Source: Candidatus Babeliales bacterium
GTDB taxonomy: Bacteria; Babelota; Babeliae; Babelales; Chromulinivoraceae
Direction of reading: 5' to 3'
Assembly (NCBI GenBank): GCA_018062405.1
Contig: JAGOSF010000001.1
Span: forward strand, 62,001 to 126,000
Length of the DNA: 64,000 nucleotides
A program made the translations under genes and the position numbers. Under the pieces are notes generated by a model. The model was given only the letters and a program-made list of their open reading frames with translations, was not told where the DNA came from and made no database searches. This document shows positions 20,795-29,106 of this stretch, piece by piece (position 1 is the stretch's first letter; every line of letters starts with the position of its first letter).

Positions 20795-20828
20795 GTTGGG
20801 TCTTTTTTAAAATCGTGCCAACCTAACG

Positions 20829-21815
20829 CTACGGCGTTGCAACGACCTCAAATATTTTATCTATAATCATATCTGATGTTATATTTTCAGCTTGCGCATG
20901 ATATGTTAAAAGCGTTCTATGTCGTAAAATACCTTTTGCTACGATTTTTATGTCATCAGGAATTACAAAATGCCGATTTTGCAACAATGCATAAGCTTTA
21001 CATGCATGAATTATCGCAATACTTGCACGAGGCGAAGCTCCATATTGAATCATTTTAGCAAATCCTGCTAGTCCATATTTTTCGGGCTCACGAGTTGCAA
21101 AAACCAATTTGAGAATATATTCTATCAAGCGAGCATCAATAAAAATAGTATGAACAATTTTTTGAGCTTCTATAATTTCTTGGCGAGATAAAACTTTATT
21201 GACCTGCACTGGCTTACAAGATCGATGTAAAATTTCTCGCTCTTGCTCAAATGTCGGATATCCAACAGATAATTTAAACATAAATCTATCAATTTGCGCT
21301 TCTGGCAAAAGATACGTGCCTTCATTTTCAATCGGATTTTGTGTTGCAAAAACCAAAAATGGTTCTTCCAGTGGAAAGGTCGTTGATCCAATCGTAACTT
21401 GACGCTCTTGCATAGCCTCTAATAAAGCTGATTGAACTTTTGCCGGAGACCGATTAATTTCATCTGCTAAAATTAAATTTGCAAACAAAGGTCCCTTTTT
21501 TGTATCAAACTCTTGTAATTTTGGATTATAAATCAAAGTTCCAATTAAATCTGCTGGAAGTAAATCTGGAGTGAACTGAATTCTACTAAAAGATAAACCT
21601 AAAGCATCTGCGATCGTTTTAATCAAAGTTGTTTTTGCAACGCCTGGAACACCTTCAAGCAAAACATGCCCTCTACTGAGCATTGCTATTAATGTTGAAT
21701 CAATAATTGAACTATGACCAACTATAACTTTTCCAATTTCATTTTTTAATGCTGCAAATTTTACACTATATTGAGCAACTTGCTCTATAATTTTTTCAGA
21801 CGATGTCTCTTCCAT
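20829..21815 (-). CDS. MoxR-type AAA+ ATPase
   Basis: A 328-residue MoxR/RavA-group ATPase. Walker A is GVPGVAKTTLIK, Walker B is LILADEINRSP, and the family motifs QERQVTIGSTTFPL, VFATQNPIENEGTYLLPEAQIDRFM and GASPRASIAIIHACKAYA follow in order. These proteins act as chaperone-like machines that mature or activate other complexes, often next to DUF58 and von Willebrand A-domain genes. No such partner is adjacent here: mlaF lies upstream and the secretin operon downstream, separated by a likely promoter. Start at 21815 (MEETSSEK). Length and motifs are complete. Confidence 0.92.
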   Translation of the reverse strand: MEETSSEKIIEQVAQYSVKFAALKNEIGKVIVGHSSIIDSTLIAMLSRGHVLLEGVPGVAKTTLIKTIADALGLSFSRIQFTPDLLPADLIGTLIYNPKLQEFDTKKGPLFANLILADEINRSPAKVQSALLEAMQERQVTIGSTTFPLEEPFLVFATQNPIENEGTYLLPEAQIDRFMFKLSVGYPTFEQEREILHRSCKPVQVNKVLSRQEIIEAQKIVHTIFIDARLIEYILKLVFATREPEKYGLAGFAKMIQYGASPRASIAIIHACKAYALLQNRHFVIPDDIKIVAKGILRHRTLLTYHAQAENITSDMIIDKIFEVVATP

Positions 21816-21901
21816 AGTTTCATCCTAAAAAAGTTTATTCTTCTTTTCTGTTTGAATTTATAACAATTATAATAATTAAAAAATCACAAATATCAAAATC
21901 T

Positions 21902-22687
21902 TCAGATTTTATCCTTATTGTTAACAAGTTCCACAGAAATTGGACCTTGAGATAAACCCCGAATAAATTGATAAATATAAGGATCAGTGCAATCCCATAT
22001 ATTTTTTGAATCTACTTGGCTTGCAATCTTTCCTTCATACAACAAAGCAACTTTATCAGCATAGTTAAAAATATCAACATCATGCGAGATAACAATAGAG
22101 GTTATATGAAGCTTCTTTTGTGTACTTGATATGAGTTCATGTACAAGTTTTACGGTAATCGGATCTAAACCTGTTGTCGGCTCATCGTACAAAATAATTT
22201 CAGGATTACCCATTAATGTTCGAGCTAAACCAACACGTTTTTTCATACCACCAGATAATTCTGAAGGATATTTATCAAGGGTATCTTGATCTAAATCAAC
22301 AAGCGCTAACTTTTCTATAACTCGCTTGCGAACAGCATCTTTATCAGTGCCATTTTCTAAATCAACAATCCCAACATTTTCAAATACGGTTAAAGAATCA
22401 AGTAGAGCTGCAAATTGAAAAACATATCCAAATTTTCTAAAATTTTCACTTTTTGCTTTACCTTGTAAACCTGCAGTATCATGTCCATCAACAAAAATAG
22501 AACCTGATGTTGGATCAATCAAGCCGATAATCTGTTTCAATAACAAAGATTTACCTTCTCCAGATCGACCAATAATACACGTTAACTTTCCTTCAGGAAT
22601 ATCTAATGATAATCCATTAGTAATGTAATGATCTTTATCACCAAATCGTTTATATAAATCAACAATTCTTATTTTGGGCGCACTCAT
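21902..22687 (-). CDS. mlaF: ABC transporter ATPase, MlaF type
   Basis: The ATP-binding subunit of an MlaFE-type lipid transporter. Walker A is GRSGEGKS, the signature is LSGGMKKRVGLART, Walker B is ILYDEPTTGLDP, and the H-loop is VISHD. I chose the ATG at 22687 (MSAPKIRIVDLYKRFG), 262 residues. The longer frame begins at a TTG inside mlaE and adds 21 hydrophobic residues not expected in this family. The start lies 4 bp after the mlaE stop, with GGATAG as ribosome site. In Gram-negatives MlaFE moves phospholipids between the membranes with MlaD and MlaB. Neither partner gene is adjacent here. Confidence 0.92.
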   Translation of the reverse strand: MSAPKIRIVDLYKRFGDKDHYITNGLSLDIPEGKLTCIIGRSGEGKSLLLKQIIGLIDPTSGSIFVDGHDTAGLQGKAKSENFRKFGYVFQFAALLDSLTVFENVGIVDLENGTDKDAVRKRVIEKLALVDLDQDTLDKYPSELSGGMKKRVGLARTLMGNPEIILYDEPTTGLDPITVKLVHELISSTQKKLHITSIVISHDVDIFNYADKVALLYEGKIASQVDSKNIWDCTDPYIYQFIRGLSQGPISVELVNNKDKI

Positions 22688-22691
22688 GAAT

Positions 22692-23468
22692 CTATCCAAA
22701 CAATAGAGTTGAAAGAAAATAATTAGATACCAAAATAGCGATCGATGCAATTACAACACTTTGAGTTGTTGCAATTCCAACACCCTTGGCCCCGCCCCAT
22801 GTATTAAACCCTTTAAATGCACCAACTGATGATAAAATAAAACCAAAAACAGCCGCTTTAATAATACCACTAAAAATGTCTGAAGCTCTTAAAAGATCTC
22901 TAATTCCATCAATATAATCGATCGGATTTAAAGCAAAAATATAAATACAAACTAAATAACCACCAACAATACCAAATGCCATAGAAAAAATGGTTAAAAA
23001 AGGTAGCATAATTGTTGAAGCTATGATGCGAGGAACAATTAAATACTGAAAATTATTAATACACAAAGTTTCTAAAGCATCTATCTGTTCTGTGATTCGC
23101 ATAGTTCCAATTTCTGCTGCAATACCAGAGCTACAACGACCTGCTACCATCAACCCTGTTAATACAGGGCCTAATTCACGAGCCATTGTTAATGCAACAA
23201 CTGGCCCGATCATTTTTTCTGATCCAAATTTACGAAAAGTGGAATAAGTTTGTAAAGCAAGCACCATACCAGCAAAAAAACCTGTTAAAAGACCGATGGG
23301 AAGAGACTGAAGACCAATCCTTTCCATCTGAACAAACAGCTTATTTTTTTTAAGCGGCATCGTGCACAAAACATACATTGCCTGAGCAACAAATAATGTA
23401 TATCGCCCAAAAGCCCTGCAAGCTTTTAAAACAACTCTTCCAATAAATGCTACGAGTGGAAATTCCAT
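22692..23468 (-). CDS. mlaE: ABC transporter permease, MlaE type
   Basis: A 258-residue inner-membrane permease of the MlaE (YrbE) family with five to six hydrophobic segments. Typical family stretches are visible: IGLQSLPIGLLTGFFAGMVLALQ, PVVALTMARELGPVLTGLMVAGR, GTMRITEQIDALET and FGFILSSVGAFKGFNTWGGAKGVGIATT. I start at the ATG at 23468 (MEFPLVAF); the TTG one codon earlier is less likely. It forms a pair with mlaF immediately downstream. Together they argue for an asymmetric outer membrane that needs lipid maintenance. An odd 240-bp gap with a GC-rich patch separates it from secG. Confidence 0.93.
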   Translation of the reverse strand: MEFPLVAFIGRVVLKACRAFGRYTLFVAQAMYVLCTMPLKKNKLFVQMERIGLQSLPIGLLTGFFAGMVLALQTYSTFRKFGSEKMIGPVVALTMARELGPVLTGLMVAGRCSSGIAAEIGTMRITEQIDALETLCINNFQYLIVPRIIASTIMLPFLTIFSMAFGIVGGYLVCIYIFALNPIDYIDGIRDLLRASDIFSGIIKAAVFGFILSSVGAFKGFNTWGGAKGVGIATTQSVVIASIAILVSNYFLSTLLFG

Positions 23469-23500
23469 CAAATTTCTTTCATAACTTTTAAAAATTATAA

Positions 23501-23664
23501 TACACCTACGATAAAGCTACCGCTTCATCTCCCGTCTTCGCCAAGGCTACGCCGGGCACGGTCGGAATAATGTTGACAGCGGCAACTGAACGCTTTTATA
23601 AAAAGTGCATGAGTCCCACCGAACTCAATATTACCGAAGTTTTCATAGAAAACGTAGGGCATTG
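23501..23664 (+). other. GC-rich intergenic patch with an unexplained open frame
   Basis: Within the gap between mlaE and secG, bases 23521-23570 are about 62% G+C in otherwise AT-rich DNA. On the plus strand one frame stays open for 54 codons (23501-23664, reading ATPGTVGIMLTAATERFYKK in the middle) with no start codon at its beginning. It could be a dispersed intergenic repeat, a decayed gene fragment or a small RNA. Confidence 0.35.
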
Positions 23665-23707
23665 AAAAAACTTTATTCCATAATTTCATACTCATGAAAG
23701 AATTGAA

Positions 23708-24019
23708 TTAATCTTGTAACGCTTCTTCATCATTTGTTGAAGCTGGAATATTTCTTGTATAGTTTACTGATGCATGGCTTGAACCATATTTACCTTTAAG
23801 AACAGATAAACTTAATGATCCAATTAAAAGCACTGCGCATAAAATCCATGTTAATTTCTGAAAAATATCTTGTCCGCCTGAACTACCAAACAACATTTGA
23901 TTTCCGCCACCCATGCTACCAAGACCCATGTTGCCTTTTCCTTTTTGAATCAGAACAAGCAAAATAATCAAACAACACATAATGCTATACAAAACTGTTA
24001 ATAACGAAAAAATTATCAT
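23708..24019 (-). CDS. secG: Preprotein translocase subunit SecG
   Basis: A 103-residue protein with the SecG layout: a first transmembrane helix (LLTVLYSIMCCLIILLVLIQ), the conserved KGKGNMGLGSMGGGNQMLFGSSGGQD glycine-rich loop with family-typical spacing, a second transmembrane helix (LTWILCAVLLIGSLSLSVL) and a short hydrophilic tail. SecG assists SecYE in protein export. It follows tpiA by about 50 bp on the same strand, an order (tpiA-secG) seen in many bacteria. Confidence 0.93.
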   Translation of the reverse strand: MIIFSLLTVLYSIMCCLIILLVLIQKGKGNMGLGSMGGGNQMLFGSSGGQDIFQKLTWILCAVLLIGSLSLSVLKGKYGSSHASVNYTRNIPASTNDEEALQD

Positions 24020-24070
24020 AACCTCATCCTTGCTTTAATCTTAAAACATATACTTTTTTAAACATACTGA

Positions 24071-24823
24071 TTATGATTCTACTATTTTTTTTAAATCTTG
24101 AAAATTAATACTCGATTTTCCGATTAAAAATCCAGAAATTCCATCGATACCTTGTAAATTAGTAATTGTACGATCAGAAACACTTCCACCATATAAAAGC
24201 AATAGATTTTTAGCAACAGAAACTTGCTTGCACAACTGTTGTAAAAAACTAAAGACATCTTGCAACTCATTTTTAGTTGGAACAATGCCTGTTCCAATTG
24301 CATAGATAGGTTCATACGCTATAAATATTTTTGTAGTGCCATGGTACGATTGCAAGAAACCTAAAATAGCTTCCAGCTGATCAAACAAAACCTGCAATGT
24401 CAATCCCTGTTCTTTTTGAGCAAGGGTATCTCCAATACATAGAATTGGAGAAATATTTGCGGCAAGCAACATCTTAAATTTCAAAGCGATCTGTTCATCA
24501 GATTGCCCTAAATAAAGACGAGCTTCACTATGACCGACAATACAAAAGCTTACATTCATTTCTGCCAAAGATTGCACAGAAACTTGGCCTGTGAAAGCGC
24601 CTTGAATAAACTGACTACAATCTTGCGAGCCGACAAGCAAAGAGCTTTTCTTTAATTTTTGCTGTAAAAAAGAAAGCTGTTCATAACTTGCTGCAATTCC
24701 AACGTATCGATCAGAAAATCCCTGCTGCCAAGCTTTATCAGCTTTATACTCTTTCAGAAATTTTTTAATTGAAGAAAATGATTGATACATTTTCCAATTT
24801 CCAAAATAATAGTTTTTTATCAT
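24071..24823 (-). CDS. tpiA: Triosephosphate isomerase
   Basis: A 250-residue enzyme interconverting dihydroxyacetone phosphate and glyceraldehyde 3-phosphate. Catalytic residues are visible: Lys in GNWKMY, His in VGHSEAR, Glu in IAYEPIYAIGTG, then LLYGGSVSD and a phosphate-binding GFLIGKSS. The usual GHSERR reads GHSEAR here, so the first arginine after the glutamate is alanine, and AYEPVW is AYEPIY. Start chosen at ATG 24823 (MIKNYYFGNWK); a TTG two codons earlier also exists. It probably shares a transcript with secG. Confidence 0.95.
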   Translation of the reverse strand: MIKNYYFGNWKMYQSFSSIKKFLKEYKADKAWQQGFSDRYVGIAASYEQLSFLQQKLKKSSLLVGSQDCSQFIQGAFTGQVSVQSLAEMNVSFCIVGHSEARLYLGQSDEQIALKFKMLLAANISPILCIGDTLAQKEQGLTLQVLFDQLEAILGFLQSYHGTTKIFIAYEPIYAIGTGIVPTKNELQDVFSFLQQLCKQVSVAKNLLLLYGGSVSDRTITNLQGIDGISGFLIGKSSINFQDLKKIVES

Positions 24824-24941
24824 AAACAATCTCTATATTTATAAAAACTTTTTTTAAAAGCTTTGACTTTACTCAAAAATATCAGTAGATAAAGAATTGA
24901 TTACTCATATAAAAAGATATCTTATTCGATGGCATATTTTC

Positions 24942-25709
24942 ATGAAAAAAATAAACATCATACTGATCATCTTATTAGCTTGCTTTGGTGTGCATACACA
25001 AACTGAGCAACAAAATTTTTATATCAAAAAAAGTAGCACAAATTTTCAGGTTCAAAACACTTTAGAACTTATTAAAAAATATGCTATACCTATTGCAGTA
25101 ACCCCAATTTTATTCTACTACCAACAAGATATCATAAATTCTATAACATATCGACCTTATCTCAGCTCTTTATGTTTTTACGTATTGATTAACTATTTTT
25201 GTGATTCTATTTTGCATTATCAAGAACAGAAAGCTCTTTGCCATCTGATCTCGTTGCTCAAAAAAATATGTTTTTATCTTGTTCTTACTCATGGCATAAA
25301 AAACGAAATCGAACAAAAACACCTCTTGATAGACCAAGACTTTACCGAAGAAGATTTTTTACAAAGTATCACAGAAAATCTTCCTTACTCGTTTGAACAA
25401 ACAACATTAATCAGTTTAAAATTATATCAAGAGCTTAAAATCTGCTTACAATCATATAATGAATCAATCAGTATAGAATCAGAAGAGTTTGTTTTTCTTT
25501 GCCATGCTCGCTCTATCAATATAGAAATTATGTTATACCTAACACAAAATGATCCAACACTTTACCAAGCTATTACTCAATTTCAAGCAACTCCAAAAAC
25601 TCATACACAGCCACTTTTAGAACATCTTAAATTTGCAATAACCGAATCCTTTTCAGAGCTCCAAGAGAATTTATTACAATCAAATATAAGGTCATCTGCA
25701 CAGCTATGA
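24942..25709 (+). CDS. Exported protein of unknown function, paralogue of the next gene
   Basis: A 255-residue protein with a signal peptide (MKKINIILIILLACFGVHTQ); the ATG at 24942 is preferred to an upstream TTG that would put 15 extra residues before the signal. After the signal it has a KKYAIPIAVTPILFYY segment and a second hydrophobic stretch (SSLCFYVLINYFCDSI), then a mostly helical region. The next gene aligns along its length (LIKKYAIPI with LKKLTIPVT, ITYRPYLSSLCFYVL with IKTHPYKTTLILYAL), so the two are diverged tandem duplicates. Their frames overlap by 4 nt. No family is recognised. Confidence 0.75.
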   Translation: MKKINIILIILLACFGVHTQTEQQNFYIKKSSTNFQVQNTLELIKKYAIPIAVTPILFYYQQDIINSITYRPYLSSLCFYVLINYFCDSILHYQEQKALCHLISLLKKICFYLVLTHGIKNEIEQKHLLIDQDFTEEDFLQSITENLPYSFEQTTLISLKLYQELKICLQSYNESISIESEEFVFLCHARSINIEIMLYLTQNDPTLYQAITQFQATPKTHTQPLLEHLKFAITESFSELQENLLQSNIRSSAQL

Positions 25710-26458
25710 ACTCTATAAAAATATCTTTCTTTTTATTTTTTTTTATTACTTTACCTTGTTCTGGAATAAATAATTCAACACAAATTACAACTATTTTTAC
25801 ACCAACACCATTGCTCCAGCCTTATTTTAAGTATCAGCACAATAACAACATTCTGGCATATCTTAAAAAGCTTACCATCCCTGTAACTGGCTGTTTTTAT
25901 TATGCAATACATTCGGGCAATATTATAACCGATATCAAAACACATCCCTATAAAACAACTCTTATATTGTATGCTTTAATCTATTGTGGTGCCTACGCTG
26001 TAATGGAAAACGAAAAAGAAAAAATTGATGAAGAAATCATAAATATGATACAACATGTTTTTCACATTTTAATTATTAGCAATGGAATTTATAATAAAAT
26101 TGTACATTATCATCTCTATAAAAATATAACAACGATGCAAGCTTCCGCCTTTGAAACTCTTCAATTTTTTTTATCTAATGCTTACAACACTTGGCTTATT
26201 TTATTTTCTTACTATCAAGAACATTATAAAAATAAACCAATCTATGCTTATCAAATGGACCAAATTGATCTTTTTGAAGTTCTACAAGCTTGTAACCAAG
26301 AACAAGATATTTTATCGCTCATTACAAATTTTTATGATGATTCCATGATCTATAATTTTGAACCGATTTTGGACTGCTTAGAACTTAAGCTTAAATTAAT
26401 TAATCATAGACTTTTAAAATCACTCCCACTTAAATATCACACACTGCTCGAAAAATAG
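25706..26458 (+). CDS. Exported protein of unknown function, paralogue of the previous gene
   Basis: A 250-residue protein whose ATG overlaps the previous stop (ATGA). The signal peptide is MNSIKISFFLFFFITLPCSG. Two hydrophobic segments follow (IPVTGCFYYAIHSGNI and TLILYALIYCGAYAV), then a helical domain with an EIINMIQHVFHILIISNGIY stretch that matches the paralogue's HLISLLKKICFYLVLTHGI. The shared layout suggests a membrane-associated or periplasmic protein pair made together. No catalytic motif or known family is evident. Confidence 0.75.
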   Translation: MNSIKISFFLFFFITLPCSGINNSTQITTIFTPTPLLQPYFKYQHNNNILAYLKKLTIPVTGCFYYAIHSGNIITDIKTHPYKTTLILYALIYCGAYAVMENEKEKIDEEIINMIQHVFHILIISNGIYNKIVHYHLYKNITTMQASAFETLQFFLSNAYNTWLILFSYYQEHYKNKPIYAYQMDQIDLFEVLQACNQEQDILSLITNFYDDSMIYNFEPILDCLELKLKLINHRLLKSLPLKYHTLLEK

Positions 26459-26524
26459 TATCTTTTTTCTATCAACTTATGCTAGTTTCTAAAAATATAC
26501 ATTATAAAAAGGAGAGACTTTTTT

Positions 26525-27274
26525 ATGAAATTTTTTACATTATTCATACTATTTTTTATATCTACAACCTCAGTAACTCATCGTCTTCAAGCCAGTATAA
26601 CATCACCAACATCATCAACATCTCTTGCAACAGTCCTGCCAACACCCACACCTGCAGCAGCTCCTTTAGCGCCAACGATAACAACGCCTACACCTCCAGT
26701 TTTATCACCAACATCTGCGGCGATAACTCCTCCAGCAGCGCCTGGAATAACAGATACTCCAGAACCAGCTCCGACTCCTTTATCAGCGCCAGCTTTTATA
26801 GCAGGAGTAACTCCTTCTACTCCAACCCCACCTGCAATAACTCCTCCAGTGATACCATCACCAGCAACTTCTTCTACAACTACTACGCCTCCTACAACGA
26901 CCACAACTCCTGGAGCTCCAACTCCGCCTGCGCCAATAGAACAGTTCTTAACTTCTATTTACATTCAAAACAATTCGAAAAAAGATGCTGTGTTACATCA
27001 ACTGGAGCTTTTAATCGCAAATAAAGAAACTCCTTTTGTAAAATCAAATTTAAATATACAAATCCCTGCAACAAAAAGTCTGTATAGCAGAGGATTTATT
27101 ACTGGGTTTGATATCACATCGCCAAGCAAAGATATCGAAAGTTTTAATGGCGTTGCAAGCATGACTATCGGTGACGATAAAATTAGTTTTACGAATATAA
27201 AAACCGGATTCAGTGCTAAAAAACCAATTAAAATTACGCAAAAAGATAATCATTGGATTTTTGACGAAAAATAA
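26525..27274 (+). CDS. Secreted Pro/Thr-rich protein with small C-terminal domain
   Basis: A 249-residue protein with a strong ribosome site (AAAAGGAGAG) and a signal peptide ending near HRLQAS. Residues ~25-138 are a low-complexity Pro/Thr/Ala/Ser linker with many TPT, APT and TTTTPP steps, like mucin-type or cell-surface spacers. The last ~110 residues form a compact strand-rich domain beginning EQFLTSIYIQNNSKKDAVL and ending ITQKDNHWIFDE. No family is recognised. It is convergent with the toxin/immunity array, with only 14 bp between stops. The P/T region creates long open frames in other registers, which I regard as artefacts. Confidence 0.75.
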   Translation: MKFFTLFILFFISTTSVTHRLQASITSPTSSTSLATVLPTPTPAAAPLAPTITTPTPPVLSPTSAAITPPAAPGITDTPEPAPTPLSAPAFIAGVTPSTPTPPAITPPVIPSPATSSTTTTPPTTTTTPGAPTPPAPIEQFLTSIYIQNNSKKDAVLHQLELLIANKETPFVKSNLNIQIPATKSLYSRGFITGFDITSPSKDIESFNGVASMTIGDDKISFTNIKTGFSAKKPIKITQKDNHWIFDEK

Positions 27275-27288
27275 TTTCATCCCGAGAT

Positions 27289-27750
27289 TCAATTAACTAT
27301 CTGCTGAGCGTCTTGTATAAACTGTTCCATATCTTCTTTTAATTGAAAGCCTTGGCAATGCACCCAACCTTTGTCATCACGATAGATGATTGCAAAGGGA
27401 GGTAGCTCTTTTTTTATTTGTTGCCAGTTCTGGATAAATTCTTGAAAGTTGTCAATGCTGATTTTACAGCTATTAGTTTCATTAATATCCTCTGCATCTG
27501 TATGAAAGAAAATATCATCTGGATCATCATAATGCTCACCAATATAAGCTATTTTATTTTTTAAATCAGTAACAACAAACGTTATGTTTAAGACTCTTTC
27601 TTGTTCTGTAAATAATTTTGTATCTGATGGATCATAGTCTGTGGTAATATATGTATATAAATAATATAGATACCCTGGAGTGCAAGGCAGAGAATAATAT
27701 CTATTATCACTTTCTTTGTATAAAGGTAAAAAAATTTTTTTCATTTTCAT
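27289..27750 (-). CDS. Immunity protein A of the toxin array
   Basis: A 153-residue cytoplasmic-type protein without a signal peptide, overlapping the end of toxin A by 4 nt. The C-terminal half (ETNSCKISIDNFQEFIQNW, IYRDDKGWVHCQGFQ, EDMEQFIQDAQQIVN) is almost identical to immunity C and related to immunity B. The N-terminal ~85 residues differ. Position directly after a toxin gene, lack of export signal and membership of a family that tracks the toxins all support an immunity role. The family name is not recognised. No terminator is visible before the convergent gene. Confidence 0.7.
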   Translation of the reverse strand: MKMKKIFLPLYKESDNRYYSLPCTPGYLYYLYTYITTDYDPSDTKLFTEQERVLNITFVVTDLKNKIAYIGEHYDDPDDIFFHTDAEDINETNSCKISIDNFQEFIQNWQQIKKELPPFAIIYRDDKGWVHCQGFQLKEDMEQFIQDAQQIVN

Positions 27751-29078
27751 TTTTCTATTTTTTCTATTTCGATAAAAGGGTAATGAGATCCAATAATTCC
27801 TGTTTCTGTGTCAAAGTGAACGCGTAATTCCATTCCTTCTTGAGTGAAACATTTAATTTTAAAACCATTTGGTTTTATTTTATCTTTTTCTATAAATTTT
27901 TTACTATCACCTAAAAGAGCTTCAAACATTTTCATATCACATTTTTCATGCGACCAGTCGAGAGGATAGAGCGAGCTGTCTTTAAATTTTCCTAATTTGA
28001 TTGGATCGTTAAGTCGTACATATTTAGTGTCATGAGGACCATCTTTTATGAATATTGGATTAAAGGTTTCATTATCAAGATATTCGGGCATGCAATGACC
28101 ACCCGTAGGTGTTTTTCCTCCATATTCAGCAGAATGAACATGATTAAAAGCCAATCCTTTAATTTCGTAAATGATTATTTCATTTGTTTCAGGGTTTATA
28201 AGTTCTAGCCCTGGTTTGACGGTTTCAATAAAAGATTTTGCGTAATTACTTGCTGGCTGTGTGTAATGAATTTTGTTTGCATAATAGATTTCTGCTTTTG
28301 TAAACATTGATATATCGGTAAAGCCATTTGTTTTCAGAAAAAGTTTCGAAAGTTGACGAATATCTTTAAATTGCTCAATACCTGGAACAATAAAATTAGA
28401 ATGTATAAATTTTTCAAATATATCCCAGTCAATTGGCGGTGCATTTTCAATGAAATTTAAAGCAACAGGATTGGACGCTATTTTAGTGGTAATGTTTTGT
28501 GTTACTATATCTGTAGCATCAAGAGCCTGCAAAGCTTTAGAAGTAACCTGATCTCCAAGAACATTTGCACCATTTTTAACAAGATCACTTTCAGATTGTA
28601 AAAATATTTGAGCCAACAGCGACTGCTCTGCAGAATTCATACATCCTTGCTGAATGCCCGCAATGGCAGGGACTAATTCTGGATTAAAGCCATTATTAAT
28701 CGAATTTGTATTCGGAAGCATTGCAAAAATATCAATGCCCAATATTCTCTTGAAATGCATCTTGAAATTTTGAAAGTCAGGATATTGAGAAAGTTCACGA
28801 GCTTGGATAAGGTTATTGATATATTCTTGTTTGTTAACCAACTTTGCAGAAACAGAAATTTGCCCCGTAGCTGATTTAACGATTCCAATCACTGGTTGCA
28901 GCGATCGCAGTTGTTGTAACGCTGCAGAGATGCCATAACTTCCTGCAAATCCACCGACAAAATGTGCACCTTTTTCAACAGTTTCAAGTTGCGTGATCTG
29001 TTGATGGTGAAGAAAATGAAAAACCGAAAAGTTTAAAATTATTATCGATAAGAATAACTTTAAATTTCGGTTTTTCAT
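27747..29078 (-). CDS. Orphan toxin A with EndoU-like nuclease domain
   Basis: A 443-residue protein from the ATG at 29078 (a TTG 13 codons earlier is also in frame). It has a hydrophobic leader (LKLFLSIIILNFSVFHFLHH), then the shared module (LETVEKGAHFVGGFAGSYG to LVKNGANVLGDQV, about residues 35-180), a linker, and a C-terminal domain of about 135 residues. That domain has H313, H315 and H328 (FNHVHSAEYGG...TGGH) and K345, then the final SHYPF. This pattern fits the bacterial EndoU nuclease family (two His plus Lys), an RNA-cutting effector common in contact-dependent and polymorphic toxins. It is followed by its own immunity gene. The leader implies membrane insertion or export. Confidence 0.75.
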   Translation of the reverse strand: MKNRNLKLFLSIIILNFSVFHFLHHQQITQLETVEKGAHFVGGFAGSYGISAALQQLRSLQPVIGIVKSATGQISVSAKLVNKQEYINNLIQARELSQYPDFQNFKMHFKRILGIDIFAMLPNTNSINNGFNPELVPAIAGIQQGCMNSAEQSLLAQIFLQSESDLVKNGANVLGDQVTSKALQALDATDIVTQNITTKIASNPVALNFIENAPPIDWDIFEKFIHSNFIVPGIEQFKDIRQLSKLFLKTNGFTDISMFTKAEIYYANKIHYTQPASNYAKSFIETVKPGLELINPETNEIIIYEIKGLAFNHVHSAEYGGKTPTGGHCMPEYLDNETFNPIFIKDGPHDTKYVRLNDPIKLGKFKDSSLYPLDWSHEKCDMKMFEALLGDSKKFIEKDKIKPNGFKIKCFTQEGMELRVHFDTETGIIGSHYPFIEIEKIEK

Positions 29079-29079
29079 T
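28524..29079 (-). repeat. Conserved pre-toxin module, copy A
   Basis: DNA nearly identical to the copies at 30.8 and 32.5 kb. It encodes VGGFAGSYGISAALQQLRSL to LVKNGANVLGDQV. It shares the hydrophobic leader with copy B and the GDQV.SKALQA extension with copy C. Confidence 0.85.
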
Positions 29080-29106
29080 TTAAAAAAATTTGATTCATGT
29101 TGATTT

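Noticed and set aside
22688..22750. Longer mlaF start giving a hydrophobic N-terminus
   Set aside because: The start would be a TTG inside mlaE; the ATG at 22687 matches family length.
26479..27024. ORFs in other frames over the Pro/Thr-rich gene (also 26587-26904 minus)
   Set aside because: The low-complexity repeat lacks stops in several frames; only the 26525-27274 frame has a ribosome site, a signal peptide and a sensible C-terminal domain.
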